Source: Acinetobacter pollinis
GTDB taxonomy: Bacteria; Pseudomonadota; Gammaproteobacteria; Pseudomonadales; Moraxellaceae
DNA: 64,000 nucleotides
Direction of reading: 5' to 3'
Assembly: GCF_015627175.1 (NCBI RefSeq)
Contig: NZ_VTDQ01000001.1
Coordinates: forward strand, 62,001-126,000
Shown here piece after piece: positions 44,867 to 53,064 of this stretch. The notes beneath the pieces were generated by a model. The model was not told the DNA's origin. It searched no databases and saw only the letters and a list, made by a program, of their open reading frames with translations. Position 1 is the first letter of the stretch. The number at the start of each line of letters is the position of its first letter. Position numbers and translations under genes: made by a program.

Positions 44867-45187
44867 ATGGCATCTTTATCTACACAAGAGAGCAAACGCT
44901 TACGTCAAATTGGACATTCACTTTCTCCTGTTGTCATTATTGGTGGACAAGGTTTAACTGAAAATGTCGTTGAAGAAACAACTCGCGCTCTAAACGACCA
45001 CGAACTAATTAAAGTAAAAGTAGTTGGTGAAGATCGTGAAGTACGTGCTGAAGTTATTGAGCTACTCGCACAAAAAACACAATCAGTTATTGTTCAAAAA
45101 ATTGGTAAAATTGTGCTTCTTTACAAAAAATCTGCACAACAAAACCAAAAGTTGTCTAATCTCGTCCGTTACGCACACCTCGCTTAA
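44867..45187 (+). CDS. yhbY: Ribosome assembly RNA-binding protein YhbY (CRM domain)
   Basis: YhbY is a small CRM-domain protein associated with pre-50S particles. The CRM core fills residues 1-95: LRQIGHSLSPVVIIGGQGLT, the GxxG-like loop in that stretch, ALNDHELIKVKVVGEDRE and VQKIGKIVLLYKK. Length 106 is near the E. coli 97. It is divergent from rlmE, as in enterobacteria, and 12 bases upstream of the DOMON-like gene. Confidence 0.94.
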   Translation: MASLSTQESKRLRQIGHSLSPVVIIGGQGLTENVVEETTRALNDHELIKVKVVGEDREVRAEVIELLAQKTQSVIVQKIGKIVLLYKKSAQQNQKLSNLVRYAHLA

Positions 45188-45199
45188 CTTAAGGCTTTT

Positions 45200-45733
45200 A
45201 TGGCAAGTTACGAATTACAACCCTTCAAACGATTTGATGCGATTCACTTAGTCGCTGCGATTGAAGAACAAGGCACTACACTCAATATCGGTTTTTGGGT
45301 AAGAGACCCTATGCAACTCATTGACTGGCCTGAAAAAAAAGAGACCTCAAATAGAGAGGATTTCTTATGGAATGCCACATGCTTTGAGCTGTTTATTGGC
45401 GTTAAAAATGAAGACTTCTATAGAGAAATCAATTTATCTCCATCTGAGTCTTGGCAATCTTATCAGTTTGAAGAGTATCGCTATCCTGAGTGCATTCCTC
45501 CAGTTACTTCAGAAGATATTGAAGTAATTGAGGTAAAACGAACTCATTACGGACTAAATGCGCTTATCGATTTACAACAGTTCTTAAACACAAATAAACT
45601 TCAGTTGAATGATATTTATATTGGTTTAAATGCCATATTCAAAACAACTCAGGGGATGATTTATTATGCGATTCAGCATGGTAGTCCCGAACCAGATTTT
45701 CATAATAAACGTGACTGGTTACACGAGTTTTAA
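45200..45733 (+). CDS. DOMON-like domain protein
   Basis: This 177-residue protein resembles the DOMON-like (CBM9-like) beta-sandwich proteins seen as hypothetical genes in many proteobacteria. The clearest motif is FLWNATCFELFIGVKNEDFYREINLSPSESWQSYQFEEYR (about residues 54-93, quoted in shorter parts: WNATCFELFI, REINLSPSESW, FEEYRYPE). There is no signal peptide, unlike heme- or sugar-binding secreted DOMON proteins, so a cytosolic role is expected, but which is unknown. It is 12 bases after yhbY and followed by a strong hairpin. Confidence 0.75.
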   Translation: MASYELQPFKRFDAIHLVAAIEEQGTTLNIGFWVRDPMQLIDWPEKKETSNREDFLWNATCFELFIGVKNEDFYREINLSPSESWQSYQFEEYRYPECIPPVTSEDIEVIEVKRTHYGLNALIDLQQFLNTNKLQLNDIYIGLNAIFKTTQGMIYYAIQHGSPEPDFHNKRDWLHEF

Positions 45734-45738
45734 GCCCA

Positions 45739-45769
45739 ATAAAGCATCCAAATTATTTGGATGCTTTAT
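45739..45769. terminator. Convergent terminator after the DOMON-like gene
   Basis: ATAAAGCATCCAAAT (45739-45753) and its complement (45755-45769) form a near-perfect 15-bp dyad around one T. The inner pairs must open to form a loop. It overlaps the 3' end of the minus-strand hypothetical gene. Confidence 0.7.
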
Positions 45770-46004
45770 GATTCAATGCTTCTTTTATCTCTCTTGATAT
45801 ACTTTCAATTTGAGCTTCTAACTCTTTCAACTCTATCTTTGCAATTTCTTTTAGCTCAATAAAATCATCTTCTGAGAGAGTGTAATCCTCTCTTAATTCG
45901 TGCAAGTGATTCAATAGCCCCTCTTTTAGACTTTGAGACTTTTCTTTAAAGGCAACAAGATGACTTCGCTCTTCTGACTTTGAATGATTATTTTCAATAG
46001 GCAT
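45753..46004 (-). CDS. Small hypothetical helical protein
   Basis: The gene encodes 83 residues from ATG 46004 (SD-like GGAAA nine bases upstream) or 88 from ATG 46019. It is hydrophilic and helical, rich in Glu and Lys. An N-terminal ENNHSKSEERSH segment is followed by a coiled-coil-like LKEIAKIELKELEAQIESISREI (in parts: ELKEIAKIELK, EAQIESISREI). No family is recognised. The last codons and stop lie inside the terminator hairpin of the opposing gene. Codon use looks coding, but expression is unproven. Confidence 0.55.
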   Translation of the reverse strand: MPIENNHSKSEERSHLVAFKEKSQSLKEGLLNHLHELREDYTLSEDDFIELKEIAKIELKELEAQIESISREIKEALNHKASK

Positions 46005-46267
46005 TATAAATATTTCCATTCAATGTATTTTATTTAAACATATCACTAATATATTTTTATAAATGTAGCATTTTATAAATATTTTTAAATTTTATGTTTT
46101 ATACAATAGATAAAGTATCATGAATAAATTACATAGACTTTTTATAGTGATATGCGTACAATACGTTTTTAAGTTACGAGTGAGTCGCCTACTTTAAAAT
46201 ATGTCATTTTGACGATTTTAGTCCGGTTTCCTCGCTTTTTTACAGCTTAAAAATCAGGAGCTTCGAC

Positions 46268-47407
46268 TTGAGCACCCCCGCCATTTTAGCCCTTGCTGAT
46301 GGAACTACTTTTACTGGTATTTCTATTGGTGCAACGGGATCTACGACTGGAGAAGTCGTTTTCAATACAGCCATGACTGGCTATCAAGAGATATTAACCG
46401 ATCCAAGCTATGCACAACAGCTTGTAACGCTTACGTATCCTCATATTGGTAATACAGGCTGTAATGATGAAGATGTTGAATCTGGCCGCATTCACAAAGT
46501 ATGGGCAAATGGTCTAATTATTCGAGATCTTCCATTACTGCATAGCAACTTCCGAGCAAAGCTATCTTTAGAAGATTACTTACAACAACAGAATATTGTT
46601 GCTATTGCAGATATCGATACTCGAAAATTGACACGTATATTACGTGATAAAGGTGCACAAAACGGTTGTATTCTTGCAGGTGAAAATATTACTGCTGAAG
46701 AAGCAATTGAAAAGGCACGTGCTTTTGGTGGTCTAAATGGCTTAGACCTTGCAAAAGAATGCTGTGATCCTAAAGGTTTTGAATGGACTGAAGGTTCATG
46801 GACATTAGAAAATGGTTTTACTCAACCTGAAACGAAGTTTCATGTTGTTGCGTATGATTATGGTGTAAAAACAAATATCTTACGCATGTTGGCAGATCGT
46901 GGGTGCAAACTGACTGTTGTTCCTGCACAAACGTCTGCAGAACAAGTGCTTGCACTCAATCCAGATGGTGTTTTCCTTTCTAATGGTCCTGGAGATCCAG
47001 CAGCATGTGACTATGCTATTAAAGCTGTGAAAACCATTATTGAAACGACTGAAATTCCTGTTTTTGGTATTTGTTTGGGTCATCAGTTATTGGCTTTGGC
47101 ATCTGGCGCACAAACTGTGAAAATGAACCACGGTCACCATGGTGCAAACCATCCTGTGAAAAATCTTGAAAATGGAACTGTGATGATTACTTCTCAGAAC
47201 CATGGTTTCGCAGTAGATGAAAACACATTACCAGCAAATTTAAAGGCAACGCATAAGTCATTATTTGATGGTACTTTACAAGGCATTCATCGTACAGACA
47301 AACCAGCATTTAGCTTCCAAGGTCATCCAGAAGCGAGTCCTGGTCCACACGATTGTGCCCCATTGTTTGACCACTTCATTGAACTCATTGAAGCATCTAA
47401 AAAGTAA
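46268..47407 (+). CDS. carA: Carbamoyl-phosphate synthase small subunit
   Basis: CarA is the glutaminase that feeds ammonia to CarB for arginine and pyrimidine synthesis. The start is TTG 46268 (codes L, read as Met: [15 protein letters not shown]), supported by AGGAG seven bases upstream. The N-domain has [16 protein letters not shown]. The class I glutaminase triad is the Cys in [13 protein letters not shown] near 268 and His and Glu in [13 protein letters not shown] near 352-356. Length 379 matches E. coli (382). carB follows after 15 bases. Confidence 0.97.
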   Translation: MSTPAILALADGTTFTGISIGATGSTTGEVVFNTAMTGYQEILTDPSYAQQLVTLTYPHIGNTGCNDEDVESGRIHKVWANGLIIRDLPLLHSNFRAKLSLEDYLQQQNIVAIADIDTRKLTRILRDKGAQNGCILAGENITAEEAIEKARAFGGLNGLDLAKECCDPKGFEWTEGSWTLENGFTQPETKFHVVAYDYGVKTNILRMLADRGCKLTVVPAQTSAEQVLALNPDGVFLSNGPGDPAACDYAIKAVKTIIETTEIPVFGICLGHQLLALASGAQTVKMNHGHHGANHPVKNLENGTVMITSQNHGFAVDENTLPANLKATHKSLFDGTLQGIHRTDKPAFSFQGHPEASPGPHDCAPLFDHFIELIEASKK

Positions 47408-47422
47408 TTAAGGAGCGAAATA

Positions 47423-50400
47423 ATGCCTAAACGTACGGATATTAAAAGCATCTTAATTATTGGTGCAGGTCCTATTGTCATTGGTCAAGCATGTGAGTTT
47501 GACTACTCAGGTGCGCAAGCATGTAAAGCATTACGTGAAGAGGGTTATCGAGTTATCTTAGTGAACTCAAACCCTGCAACCATTATGACAGACCCATCAA
47601 TGGCAGATGCAACATACATCGAACCAATTACTTGGCAAACTGTAGAACGTATCATTGAAAAAGAGCGCCCTGATGCAGTTTTACCAACGATGGGTGGTCA
47701 GACTGCGTTAAACTGTGCATTAGATTTAGATAAACACGGTATTTTAAAAAAATACGATGTTGAGCTAATTGGTGCTTCAAAAGACGCCATTGAAAAAGCT
47801 GAAGATCGTAAACTTTTTGATCAGGCAATGAAAAAAATTGGCTTAGAGTGCCCTCGCGCTGCTGTTGCCGAATCTATGCCTGAAGCATTAGAAATTCAAT
47901 CGCGTTTCGGTTTTCCCGTCATTATTCGTCCATCATTTACAATGGGCGGTTCTGGCGGTGGTATTGCCTATAACCGAGAAGAATTCTTAGAAATCTGTGA
48001 ACGCGGTTTCGAACTTTCTCCAACACACCAACTTCTTATCGATGAGTCACTTATCGGTTGGAAAGAATATGAAATGGAAGTTGTGCGTGACAAAAATGAT
48101 AACTGTATCATTGTCTGCTCAATTGAAAACTTCGATCCAATGGGTGTGCACACTGGTGACTCTATCACTGTTGCACCTGCACAGACCCTTACAGATAAAG
48201 AATACCAACTTATGCGTAATGCATCAGTTGCTGTATTACGTGAAATTGGTGTTGAAACAGGTGGTTCAAACGTTCAATTTGGTATAAATCCAAAAGACGG
48301 CCGTATGGTTGTTATTGAAATGAACCCACGTGTATCACGTTCATCTGCACTTGCATCAAAAGCAACAGGCTTCCCTATTGCTAAAATTGCCGCAAAACTT
48401 GCAGTTGGTTATACACTCGATGAACTCAAAAATGATATTACAGGTGGCATTACACCAGCATCATTCGAACCATCGATTGACTATGTTGTAACTAAAATTC
48501 CTCGCTTTAACTTCGAGAAATTCCCACAAGCAGAGCCTGTACTTACCACACAAATGAAATCTGTGGGTGAAGTCATGGCTATTGGTCGTAACTTCCAAGA
48601 GTCGTTACAAAAAGCGCTTCGTGGTCTTGAAGTGGGTGCATGCGGTTTCGACGAAAAAATTGAAGCGACAACACCAAATGCCAAAGAAAAAATCATGCTT
48701 GAACTTAAAGTTCCAGGCCCTGAACGTATTTGGTATGTTGCAGACGCATTCCGTCAAGGTTTCACATTAGATGATATCTTTGAAGCAACCAAAATTGATC
48801 GTTGGTTCCTTATCCAAATCGAAGATATTATTAAAACTGAAGATCACATTAAATCACTTGGTTTTGGTGATTTAACTGCTGAAAATATCCGTTCATTCAA
48901 ACGTAAAGGCCTATCTGACTTACGTATTGCAAACTTAATGGGTATTTCACAAAAGCAATTCCGTAAGCAACGCTGGAATTTAGGTATCTACCCTGTTTAT
49001 AAACGTGTAGATACATGCGCTGCAGAGTTTGAGTCAAGTACTGCGTACATGTATTCAACTTATGATGAAGAATGCGAAGCAAATCCATCTGATCGCCAAA
49101 AAATAATGGTGATTGGCGGTGGACCAAACCGTATTGGACAAGGTATTGAGTTCGATTACTGCTGTGTACATGCTGCGCTTGCAATGCGTGAAGATGGTTA
49201 TGAAACAATCATGGTTAACTGTAACCCTGAAACTGTTTCAACCGACTACGATACTTCAGATCGCTTATACTTCGAACCAATTACACTTGAAGATGTTTTA
49301 GAGATCATTCGTACTGAAAAACCAAAGGGTGTGATCGTACAATATGGTGGACAAACACCTCTAAAATTGGCACGTGCACTTGAAGAAGCAGGCACACCAA
49401 TTATTGGTACATCTCCGGATGCAATTGACCGTGCAGAAGACCGTGAACGTTTCCAACAAATGATTCAGCGTCTACAACTACGCCAACCGAACAACAGCAT
49501 TGTAAAATCTGCTGAAGAAGGTATCTCTGAAGCATCAAAAGTAGGCTATCCATTGGTTGTTCGTCCATCTTATGTACTTGGTGGCCGCGCAATGGAAATT
49601 GTATACAATGAAGATGAGCTCAAACGCTACCTTCGTGAGGCTGTTCAAGCATCTAACGATTCCCCTGTACTGCTTGACCACTTTTTAAACTCAGCCATTG
49701 AGGTTGATGTTGATTGCGTCTCTGATGGCAAAAATGTAGTCATTGGCGGTATTATGCAACACATCGAAGAAGCAGGTATTCACTCAGGTGACTCTGCATG
49801 TTCGATTCCACCGTATTCTTTATCTAAAGAAATTCAAGATGAGATGCGTCGTCAAACCATCGCTATGGCAAAAGAGCTTGGTGTAATTGGTTTAATGAAC
49901 GTACAGTTTGCGGTCAAAGGAAATGATGTTTACGTGCTTGAAGTTAACCCACGTGCATCAAGAACAGTACCTTTTGTTTCTAAATGTATTGGTGACTCCC
50001 TTGCTAAAGTTGCTGCACGCTGTATGGCAGGACGCTCTTTAGCTGACCAAAACTTTACCAAAGAAATTATTCCTGAGCGTTTTGCAGTAAAAGAAGCTGT
50101 TTTCCCATTTGCGAAATTCCAAGGTGTAGATCCTATGCTTGGGCCTGAGATGAAATCTACAGGTGAAGTTATGGGTGTTGGCGAAACATTTGGTGAAGCA
50201 TTCTATAAAGCTGTTTTAGGTTCAAATGAACGCCTACCAGGTTTACCTACAGAAAATGAAACAAAATATGCATTCTTATCTGTTCGTGAATCTGATAAAA
50301 AAGATGTTCTAACCATTGCAAAACAGTTTGCTGATTATGGCTTTAAGCTAGTTGCAACGGGTGGTACACACAAAGTAATCACCGACGCTGGTTTTGAATG

Positions 50401-50656
50401 TGAACGTGTCAATAAAGTGACTGAAGGTCGTCCTCATATCGTTGACCGCTTGAAAAATGGCGAAATACACCTTATTGTTAATACAACAGAAGGTAAACAA
50501 GCGCAATTTGACTCTGCTGCTATCCGTCGTGCTGCATTACAAGGTAAAGTGTATTACACCACAACAATTAGCGGCGCTGAGGCTGTTTGCCAAGCGTTTG
50601 CCGTAAAATTACCAATGGATGTATATCGTTTGCAAGATTTAACCGTTACTAGTTAA
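47423..50656 (+). CDS. carB: Carbamoyl-phosphate synthase large subunit
   Basis: CarB makes carbamoyl phosphate from bicarbonate, two ATP and channelled ammonia. It is built of two homologous ATP-grasp halves: residues 1-400 start with [21 protein letters not shown], and residues 555-935 start with [20 protein letters not shown]. An oligomerisation domain lies between, and an MGS-like regulatory domain at about 940-1077 ([18 protein letters not shown]) binds UMP or ornithine in relatives. Metal-binding [20 protein letters not shown] and [17 protein letters not shown] are present. Length 1077 is standard. The SD AAGGAGCG precedes the ATG. An intrinsic terminator follows. Confidence 0.98.
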   Translation: MPKRTDIKSILIIGAGPIVIGQACEFDYSGAQACKALREEGYRVILVNSNPATIMTDPSMADATYIEPITWQTVERIIEKERPDAVLPTMGGQTALNCALDLDKHGILKKYDVELIGASKDAIEKAEDRKLFDQAMKKIGLECPRAAVAESMPEALEIQSRFGFPVIIRPSFTMGGSGGGIAYNREEFLEICERGFELSPTHQLLIDESLIGWKEYEMEVVRDKNDNCIIVCSIENFDPMGVHTGDSITVAPAQTLTDKEYQLMRNASVAVLREIGVETGGSNVQFGINPKDGRMVVIEMNPRVSRSSALASKATGFPIAKIAAKLAVGYTLDELKNDITGGITPASFEPSIDYVVTKIPRFNFEKFPQAEPVLTTQMKSVGEVMAIGRNFQESLQKALRGLEVGACGFDEKIEATTPNAKEKIMLELKVPGPERIWYVADAFRQGFTLDDIFEATKIDRWFLIQIEDIIKTEDHIKSLGFGDLTAENIRSFKRKGLSDLRIANLMGISQKQFRKQRWNLGIYPVYKRVDTCAAEFESSTAYMYSTYDEECEANPSDRQKIMVIGGGPNRIGQGIEFDYCCVHAALAMREDGYETIMVNCNPETVSTDYDTSDRLYFEPITLEDVLEIIRTEKPKGVIVQYGGQTPLKLARALEEAGTPIIGTSPDAIDRAEDRERFQQMIQRLQLRQPNNSIVKSAEEGISEASKVGYPLVVRPSYVLGGRAMEIVYNEDELKRYLREAVQASNDSPVLLDHFLNSAIEVDVDCVSDGKNVVIGGIMQHIEEAGIHSGDSACSIPPYSLSKEIQDEMRRQTIAMAKELGVIGLMNVQFAVKGNDVYVLEVNPRASRTVPFVSKCIGDSLAKVAARCMAGRSLADQNFTKEIIPERFAVKEAVFPFAKFQGVDPMLGPEMKSTGEVMGVGETFGEAFYKAVLGSNERLPGLPTENETKYAFLSVRESDKKDVLTIAKQFADYGFKLVATGGTHKVITDAGFECERVNKVTEGRPHIVDRLKNGEIHLIVNTTEGKQAQFDSAAIRRAALQGKVYYTTTISGAEAVCQAFAVKLPMDVYRLQDLTVTS

Positions 50657-50674
50657 TCCGCATTACCGAAAGGT

Positions 50675-50711
50675 CCCGTCACCTACTCGGTGGCGGGGCT
50701 TTTTATTTTTT
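50675..50711 (+). terminator. Intrinsic terminator after carB
   Basis: CCCGTCACC and GGTGGCGGG pair over nine bases (one G-T) around TACTC, followed by GCTTTTTATTTTTT. greA starts 33 bases later and therefore needs its own promoter or readthrough. Confidence 0.9.
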
Positions 50712-50743
50712 AGACCTATATATTTTTATTTTGGAGGGACGAC

Positions 50744-51220
50744 ATGCAACGTTACCCTATGACTCCTGAAGGCAAAACTGCGTTAGAAAAAGAGCTGCAA
50801 CAGCTGAAAACTGTTGAACGCCCACGTATTATTCAAGCGATTGCTGAAGCACGTGAACATGGTGATTTAAAAGAAAATGCTGAGTATCATGCAGCACGCG
50901 AACAACAAGGTTTCTGCGAAGGCCGTATTCAGGATATCGAAGCAAAACTTGGAGCATCTCAAGTCATTGACGTGACAGAGCTAGAAAAGAATGGTCGTGT
51001 TGTGTTTGGTGTTACCGTAACCATTGAGAACCTAGATACTGAAGAGCAAAAAACATATAAAATTGTTGGTGATGATGAAGCAGATTTTAAAATTAATAAA
51101 ATTTCTGTGAACTCACCCATTGCTCGTGGTCTTTTAGGTAAACATGAGGGTGATGAAGCTAAGATTACAACACCTCAAGGAGAGGTTGAGTATGAGATTG
51201 TAAAAGTCGCCTACCTCTAA
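50744..51220 (+). CDS. greA: Transcription elongation factor GreA
   Basis: GreA rescues backtracked RNA polymerase by stimulating transcript cleavage. The N-terminal coiled coil (residues 1-75) ends in the tip with the acidic pair in [19 protein letters not shown] (Asp and Glu near 41-44). The C-terminal FKBP-like domain has [24 protein letters not shown] and [17 protein letters not shown]. Length 158 is standard. The SD TTGGAGGGA is strong. The order carAB-greA is common in proteobacteria. Confidence 0.97.
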   Translation: MQRYPMTPEGKTALEKELQQLKTVERPRIIQAIAEAREHGDLKENAEYHAAREQQGFCEGRIQDIEAKLGASQVIDVTELEKNGRVVFGVTVTIENLDTEEQKTYKIVGDDEADFKINKISVNSPIARGLLGKHEGDEAKITTPQGEVEYEIVKVAYL

Positions 51221-51227
51221 ATAACTC

Positions 51228-51259
51228 GGGCATTATTATATACGATTATTTTAATGCCC
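51228..51259. other. Inverted repeat after greA
   Basis: GGGCATTA (51228-51235) and TAATGCCC (51252-51259) are exact complements around a 16-base AT-rich loop. No T-run follows, so it is only a weak terminator candidate for greA. Confidence 0.4.
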
Positions 51260-51307
51260 ACCATTCCCCGCAACAATATAATCATCCAACTATAAATATA
51301 AAAAACA

Positions 51308-51366
51308 TATTTTACACTATAGTAAAATAAATGATCTTAATCATGATATACGCAAAACGATATATC
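51308..51366. promoter_or_regulatory. Three successive dyads upstream of the fimbrial locus
   Basis: TATTTTAC/GTAAAATA (51308-51315, 51322-51329), ATGAT/ATCAT (51331-51335, 51340-51344) and GATATA/TATATC (51345-51350, 51361-51366) follow each other within 60 bases, 41 bases upstream of the mini-pilin ATG. They may be regulator sites, but AT-rich sequence produces such dyads by chance. Confidence 0.3.
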
Positions 51367-51406
51367 TGTTATCAAATAACTATAAGCTCTTTAAAGAGTA
51401 ATAATA

Positions 51407-51640
51407 ATGAAGTACCTAATATTATATCTAATATGTCAAATTATAACTGTTACACCACTCCCAGCAAATACAATCAATATTGCAGGAAATATTATCGAAT
51501 ATTCATGCAATATAAAATTAAAGGAAAATAAAAATGAATGCTTATCGACGAAAAATATTAACGCAAGCGAAAAAGTTACCAGTAAGAAAATAGTTTCTGA
51601 AAGTACTTCAAATAATGTCGTTACGGTGACTTATTATTAA
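51407..51640 (+). CDS. Truncated pilin-like mini-protein
   Basis: The 77-residue product has a signal peptide (MKYLILYLICQIITVTPLPA) and then TINIAGNIIEYSCNI, which lines up with the N-terminal strand of the major pilin downstream (TINITGKILDNTCKI). A second Cys follows at residue 45. The C-terminus NNVVTVTYY resembles the last strand of a pilin. About 100 residues of the middle of the fold are missing. It may be a decayed or internally deleted pilin, or a small secreted subunit. The SD-like AAAGAG is upstream. It is in the same direction as the pilus operon, 143 bases before fimA, with two cysteines that could form a disulfide. Confidence 0.6.
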   Translation: MKYLILYLICQIITVTPLPANTINIAGNIIEYSCNIKLKENKNECLSTKNINASEKVTSKKIVSESTSNNVVTVTYY

Positions 51641-51681
51641 TTAATCAAAGTTATTTTCTGTAATGTTTACGAAATAACCTG

Positions 51682-51687
51682 TATAAT
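51682..51687 (+). promoter_or_regulatory. -10-like element upstream of the pilus operon
   Basis: A perfect TATAAT occurs at 51682-51687 without a good -35. If used, transcription would begin near 51694, upstream of the CRP/Vfr-type site. Confidence 0.3.
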
Positions 51688-51728
51688 TTTTAATTAAATC
51701 TTGTAGTTTTTGTTAAACACATCTAGAA

Positions 51729-51744
51729 TGTGACTCGTGTCACA
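51729..51744 (+). promoter_or_regulatory. CRP/Vfr-type binding site upstream of fimA
   Basis: TGTGA-CTCGTG-TCACA matches both half-sites of the CRP consensus exactly. Its centre is 47 bases before the fimA ATG. Acinetobacter carries a CRP/Vfr homologue as a genus (known, not seen here). Whether it activates or blocks depends on the start site, which I cannot fix. Confidence 0.6.
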
Positions 51745-51783
51745 GTTCTGTTTTATTAGCCCCAAGACAATTAGGTCACTAAA

Positions 51784-52320
51784 ATGAAGAAATCGGTTCT
51801 TTTATCACTCACGTTAGGCTTGTTCACAACAGTTACAACATATGCTGCCGACGGTACTATTAATATTACGGGTAAGATCCTAGACAATACATGTAAAATT
51901 TCGACTGAGACTGTAAGTGTTACACTACCAACAATTTCTCAGCAAACACTTCAAACAGCAGGCAGTACAGCAGGCCGTACACCTTTCCAAATTAGTTTAA
52001 GTCAATGTAAGAGTGCTGGTAACATTGCAACATATTTTGAACCAGGTCCAACTGTAGACTATCTTACTGGTCGTTTAAATAACACCAGTACAGACAATGC
52101 TGCAACAAACGTTCAAGTACAGCTTTTAGGTAGTAATAACCAAGTAATTCCTGTTACTGCAACAGACAAAACAAGTGCTCAAACTAACTCTCAATGGGTT
52201 TCCGTTGAACAAGGTGGGCAAACTGACCTGAATTACTATGCAGAATACTTTACAAAATCTGGTGGTGTAACATCGGGTAATGTATCTACAAGTGTTCAAT
52301 ATACTATTATTTATCAATAA
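51784..52320 (+). CDS. Type 1 fimbrial major subunit (FimA-like)
   Basis: This is the major pilin of a chaperone-usher pilus. The signal peptide MKKSVLLSLTLGLFTTVTTYA is followed by a short donor strand (DGTINITGKI) and the pilin fold with a disulfide between Cys37 (DNTCKIS) and Cys75 (SQCKSAG). The last residues VQYTIIYQ form the usher/chaperone recognition strand with a penultimate Tyr. Length 178 is typical. Directly downstream are chaperone, usher and adhesin in that order. A CRP/Vfr-type site lies 40 bases upstream. Confidence 0.9.
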   Translation: MKKSVLLSLTLGLFTTVTTYAADGTINITGKILDNTCKISTETVSVTLPTISQQTLQTAGSTAGRTPFQISLSQCKSAGNIATYFEPGPTVDYLTGRLNNTSTDNAATNVQVQLLGSNNQVIPVTATDKTSAQTNSQWVSVEQGGQTDLNYYAEYFTKSGGVTSGNVSTSVQYTIIYQ

Positions 52321-52327
52321 TATAATA

Positions 52328-53047
52328 ATGCGTATTAGAAATCTATTATCGCAAACTATCTTCATACTTACTGCTATGGTAAGTATGAACAACCATGCAG
52401 AAGTGATTCTGCATGGTACTCGAATTATATTCCCTTCTGAGAGTAAGGAAACAACCTTACAAATCAGTAATGAAGGTGCTCAACCATCACTTATTCAATC
52501 TTGGCTTGATAATGGCAATCCCAACAGTACGCCTGATGAGATTCAGCTACCTTTTGTGATTACTCCACCGATAGCACGTATCGATCCGCAGAAAAGTCAA
52601 ACCCTACGTATTCTCGCCTTACCAAATAGCAATCAACTGAATCAACAGCAAGAATCTTTGTTTTGGTTAAATGTTCTTGATATTCCACCTAAGCCAGCAT
52701 CACAAACGGCGGAAGAAAAAAGTAATTTTTTACAGCTCGCTATCCGATCTCGTATTAAATTTATCTACCGTCCTTCATCCATTAAAGACAATGTCAATGA
52801 TGCTCCAAAGAAATTGAGCTGGTCACATGAAGGCAATAAAATTTCGATCAAAAACCCAACCCCCTTTTATATTACGATTACCTCTATTTTCTCTAAAGAG
52901 AATAGAAAGCTAGATTTAGCACCTCAAGGAGTATTAATTTCACCATACTCTGAATACAGTGTTGATAATCCTAAACAACTTTCACAACTTCGTTTTAGCA
53001 CTATCAATGATTATGGTAGTCATACAGAACAAGACGTTAAGTTTTAA
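52328..53047 (+). CDS. Periplasmic fimbrial chaperone (FimC/PapD family)
   Basis: The chaperone donates a strand to pilins in the periplasm and hands them to the usher. Start ATG 52328 (MRIRNLLSQTIFILTAMVS) gives a signal peptide ending at NHA-E. An earlier in-frame ATG at 52280 would overlap fimA and is rejected. The two Ig domains show HGTRIIFPSESKETTLQISN, the conserved PPIARIDPQKSQTLRI (with the G1 strand Arg near position 95) and LFWLNVLDIPPKP. The FGL-loop is short, as in FimC. It has 239 residues and lies 7 bases after fimA. Confidence 0.92.
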   Translation: MRIRNLLSQTIFILTAMVSMNNHAEVILHGTRIIFPSESKETTLQISNEGAQPSLIQSWLDNGNPNSTPDEIQLPFVITPPIARIDPQKSQTLRILALPNSNQLNQQQESLFWLNVLDIPPKPASQTAEEKSNFLQLAIRSRIKFIYRPSSIKDNVNDAPKKLSWSHEGNKISIKNPTPFYITITSIFSKENRKLDLAPQGVLISPYSEYSVDNPKQLSQLRFSTINDYGSHTEQDVKF

Positions 53048-53064
53048 TATCTTTATTCCCTATT

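Noticed and set aside
46121..46134. ArgR-box-like TGAATAAATT upstream of carA
   Set aside because: Only the left half matches; the right half lacks ATTCA, and the region is AT-rich.
51331..51531. 66-codon ORF on plus strand overlapping the mini-pilin
   Set aside because: No SD, no signal or domain, and it overlaps the better supported pilin-like frame.
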